Of a DNA stretch of 64,000 nt, positions 61,882-64,000 are shown piece after piece. Each line of letters opens with the position of its first letter. Position 1 is the first letter of the stretch. The notes beneath the pieces were generated by a model. The model saw only the letters and a list, made by a program, of their open reading frames with translations, was not told the DNA's origin and made no database searches. Made by a program: the position numbers and the translations under genes. The stretch is from PALSA-612 sp963773055 (lineage in GTDB: Bacteria; Actinomycetota; Thermoleophilia; Gaiellales; Gaiellaceae), in assembly GCA_963773055.1 (NCBI GenBank), contig CAVYZL010000003.1, forward strand, positions 372,001 to 436,000, written 5' to 3'.

Positions 61882-62799
61882 ATAGCGGCTGAGCATCCCG
61901 AGAAAGGCACGAGCCACCCGCCCGCGTTGAGCATCTGGCCGATCGGCGTCGCAGCCGGCGTGGCCGCCGTCCTCGTCGGTCTGCTCGTCAGCTGGTGGAT
62001 CGTCGCCGCCGGCGCAATTGCCGTGATCGTGTTCGGCATCGGCTGGGTCTACGACGCGTCGCGTGAGCGCAAGCCGGCGCCGGAGCCCGGTCCGCCGGAG
62101 GCCGGAGCTCAGGTGAAGCGTGCGTCGGTCGGCGAGACACCGGCGTCCCGCGCGACCTTCCTCTCCGGCATGACGCTCGGCCTCGGCGCGGCGATCGGCG
62201 CGATTGTCACAGTCCCGCCTCTCGTCTTTGCCGGCCTGCCGCCCTTCCAGAAGAACCAGGGCTTCTTCGACATCGACGTCGATCTCGGGCCGCTCGAGAA
62301 CTTCCCCGAGGGCAAATGGTTCATCACGAAGTTCAATCTCGTGCCCGAGCGCGGCGACGTCTACGACCGAACGGCGTACGTGCGCTTCAACGGCCTCTTG
62401 AAGAACGAGCCGAGCTTCACGATCATCTCCAACCGCTGCGTGCATCTCGGCTGCCCCGTCCAGGCCAACGGGCCTACCGATTCCAAGCCAACCGAGCTGG
62501 GCTCTGGAAATCGCAAGGTTTCGTTGCTCGGCGTGCTTCCGGCGGGCTTCGGCTGTCCGTGCCACGGCGGCCAGTACGACACGGAGGGCAACCGCGTCGC
62601 CGGGCCGCCCGTCCGCGCGCTCGACCGCTACGCGTACAAGGTGAAGGACGGCCGCCTCCGTCTCGTTGGCGCGTTTAGCGTCAACGAGGTCGACGGCACC
62701 GGCAAGGACGCGATCATGGGCCAGTACCGGCTCGCGCAGCCGGGCGTCCACATCGACGGCATCGAGCAGATCCTCTACCCGTTCATTCCGCCGAGCTAG
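61882..62799 (+). CDS. Rieske iron-sulfur subunit of a bc-type quinol complex, apparent ATA start
   Basis: About 305 residues. An N-terminal segment with two membrane helices (ALSIWPIGVAAGVAAVLVG and GAIAVIVFGIGWVY), a further helix near SGMTLGLGAAIGAIVT, then the [2Fe-2S] domain with CVHLGC and CPCHGGQYD. It accepts electrons from quinol. The first ordinary start is TTG 61927 without a Shine-Dalgarno sequence, whereas GAGGAGG at 61868-61874 lies seven bases before an ATA at 61882, giving the N terminus AAEHPEKGTSHPPA. An ATG-to-ATA sequence error is an alternative. The cytochrome b gene follows. Confidence 0.9.
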   Translation: MAAEHPEKGTSHPPALSIWPIGVAAGVAAVLVGLLVSWWIVAAGAIAVIVFGIGWVYDASRERKPAPEPGPPEAGAQVKRASVGETPASRATFLSGMTLGLGAAIGAIVTVPPLVFAGLPPFQKNQGFFDIDVDLGPLENFPEGKWFITKFNLVPERGDVYDRTAYVRFNGLLKNEPSFTIISNRCVHLGCPVQANGPTDSKPTELGSGNRKVSLLGVLPAGFGCPCHGGQYDTEGNRVAGPPVRALDRYAYKVKDGRLRLVGAFSVNEVDGTGKDAIMGQYRLAQPGVHIDGIEQILYPFIPPS

Positions 62800-62805
62800 G
62801 TCGCG

Positions 62806-63579
62806 ATGCCGAAGTCCGACGGACGGAAGAAGGCCGAGGCAGTCGTCACCTATCCGCTCGACTGGATCGAGGAACGGACGGGTCTCGTCGGCGCGATCAA
62901 GTACTTCCTCTTCCGCAAGGTTCCAGGCCGGACGAACTGGTTCCACACGCTCGGCTCTGCGACGCTGACGGCGTTCCTCGTGCAGGCGATCACCGGCGTG
63001 ATCCTCGCGATGTACTACAAGCCGGACCCCGACAACGCGTACGAGTCGATCCAGTTCATCACGAACGACCTCACGTGGGGCTGGCTCGTCCGCGGCATGC
63101 ACCGCTTCGGGGCGAGCGTCTTCATCATCCTGCTCTTCTTCCACATGGCGAGGGTGTTCCTGTTCGGCGCGTACAAGTACCCGCGCGAGGTGAACTGGAT
63201 GGTCGGCGCGGCGCTGCTGATTCTCGGCATGTTCGAGGGCTTCACGGGCTACCTGCTGCCGTGGGACCAGACCTCCTACTGGGCGTCGGTCGTCGGCATC
63301 AACATCACGGGCACGGGGCCGTTCGTCGGGCCCTATATGGCTCAGATCCTGAAAGCCGGGGCGGAGATCAACGGCGACACGCTCGCGCGCTTCTATTCGA
63401 TCCACATGCTTGTGTTACCCGGGGCGATCTTCGCCCTGATCGGCATCCACCTCTACCTCGTGATCCGCCTCGGCGTGTCCAACCCGCCGTGGGGGCCGCA
63501 GGTCGAGGACGAGGAGGAGGACGAGACTCCGGCTCGCGAGGGGCTCGTGCAGCCGGCGCCGAGGGGAAACGGGAAGTGA
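62806..63579 (+). CDS. Cytochrome b, N-terminal (b6-like) subunit
   Basis: A 257-residue membrane protein with four helices and the paired haem His of each helix (GMHRFGASVFIILLFFHMARVFLFG; SIHMLVLPG). It covers only the b6 half of cytochrome b, as in b6f-type complexes and in the bc complexes of several actinobacteria. It binds two b haems and forms the quinol sites. ATG at 62806 is six bases after the Rieske stop. The rest of the subunit follows as a separate gene. Confidence 0.93.
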   Translation: MPKSDGRKKAEAVVTYPLDWIEERTGLVGAIKYFLFRKVPGRTNWFHTLGSATLTAFLVQAITGVILAMYYKPDPDNAYESIQFITNDLTWGWLVRGMHRFGASVFIILLFFHMARVFLFGAYKYPREVNWMVGAALLILGMFEGFTGYLLPWDQTSYWASVVGINITGTGPFVGPYMAQILKAGAEINGDTLARFYSIHMLVLPGAIFALIGIHLYLVIRLGVSNPPWGPQVEDEEEDETPAREGLVQPAPRGNGK

Positions 63580-63586
63580 GCGCGGC

Positions 63587-64000
63587 ATGAGCATCGAAGA
63601 GAACAGACGCCACTTCGAGGCGTACAAGAAGGACGTGGAGAAGAACGGGAAGTCGTTCTTCCCGCACGCGATGTTCCACGACACGGTGATGAGCCTCGTC
63701 GTCGTGTCGGTGATCATCGGGCTCGCCGTCGTCTGGCACGAGACGGCGAACGGCACCGATGCGGGCATTCTCGGGCCGGAGTACGCGGACAAGGCCGATC
63801 CGGGGACGACGAGCTTCATCCCACGGCCCGACTGGTACTTCTACTTCCTCTTCTACCTGCTCCGGATCTTCAAGTGGCCGAACACAGTCGTCCTCGCGAC
63901 GGTCGGGATCCCGACGATCTTGATGATGCTCCTGTTCGCGCTGCCGTTCATCGACCGGCGGCCCGAGCGAAGGCTCTCCCGGCGACCGGTGGCGATCGTC
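63587..64000 (+). CDS. Cytochrome b C-terminal (subunit IV-like) protein, cut by the window end
   Basis: The first 138 residues are visible. A basic cytoplasmic start is followed by FHDTVMSLVVVSVIIGLAVVW and two more helices. RPDWYFYFLFY is the quinol-oxidation-site motif, with PDWY in place of PEWY. It ends in an Arg-rich stretch (RRPERRLSRR) at the window edge. ATG at 63587 is eight bases after the b6-like gene. A fused cytochrome c domain may follow, as in some actinobacteria. Confidence 0.9.
   Translation, partial: MSIEENRRHFEAYKKDVEKNGKSFFPHAMFHDTVMSLVVVSVIIGLAVVWHETANGTDAGILGPEYADKADPGTTSFIPRPDWYFYFLFYLLRIFKWPNTVVLATVGIPTILMMLLFALPFIDRRPERRLSRRPVAIV

Noticed and set aside
1..64000. CRISPR array, prophage, insertion sequence or biosynthetic cluster
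   Set aside because: No regular repeat-spacer array, transposase, integrase, capsid or NRPS/PKS genes were found.

Overview
The window is high-GC DNA carrying the chromosomal replication-origin neighbourhood of an actinobacterium. The order parB-parA-rsmG-jag-yidC-yidD-rnpA-rpmH | oriC | dnaA-dnaN-recF-DUF721-gyrB-gyrA is the canonical bacterial origin cluster. Features that suggest a deep-branching actinobacterium of the Thermoleophilia (Gaiellales/Solirubrobacterales type) are: TreT beside OtsA, a class E-like sortase, actinobacterial-type DnaA boxes, PHO-box repeats of the Streptomyces type, a b6/subunit IV-type split cytochrome b, and a futalosine/UbiD-type gene. The taxonomic placement is inference; no rRNA is present.

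Layout. 1-247: start of moaC. 312-4131: minus-strand operon treT-cax-otsA (trehalose synthesis around a Ca2+/H+ exchanger). 4176-4191: a parS-like palindrome. 4194-6310: two-component system. 6319-8906: membrane M28-like protein overlapping a sortase. 8888-13423: minus-strand run of a class A PBP, a polytopic GT-C-like protein and moeA. 13512-16208: a BtuF-like lipoprotein, a CPBP protease and an L,D-transpeptidase. 16219-16951: a DUF151 nuclease and tRNA-Ile with a duplicated 3' end. 16966-21479: the leftward origin arm. 21480-21804: oriC. 21805-30969: the rightward arm to gyrA. 30966-33965: galT-like, slipin and NfeD protease. 34019-35934: a peptidoglycan amidase. 35985-40369: fabZ-fabH-fabD-fabG-fabF. 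40366-44533: a MoxR/DUF58/DUF4129 operon. 44546-48567: a branched-chain-type 2-oxoacid dehydrogenase operon that includes an acetamidase. 48614-50770: GtrA and a membrane glycosyltransferase. 50707-53212: phoU-phoR diverging from phoP around a PHO box. 53209-54774: a YmdB phosphoesterase and a LytM-like protein. 54824-57841: hemB and small or unknown genes plus an epimerase. 57851-60315: a decayed cyclase/ATPase regulator. 60328-61806: ubiD. 61882-64000: the start of a bc-type quinol oxidase operon.

Most genes point away from oriC, and start/stop overlaps of 1-17 bases are common, so the genome is compact with long operons. Functionally the window combines replication and segregation (dnaA, dnaN, recF, gyrAB, parABS), envelope building (PBP, L,D-transpeptidase, amidase, sortase, fab genes), trehalose stress protection, phosphate sensing and respiration.

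Several otherwise well conserved genes (cax, parA, nfeD, the amidase twice, fabD) are each broken by a single-base change. Four of the six events, possibly five, lie in a short run of identical bases. Gene lengths become multiples of three when each is corrected. This looks more like residual sequence error in a draft or metagenomic assembly than real inactivation. The 57.9-60.3 kb regulator, by contrast, carries many breaks and looks truly decayed. Four genes lack an ATG/GTG/TTG in a sensible place and seem to start at CTG, ATT or ATA.
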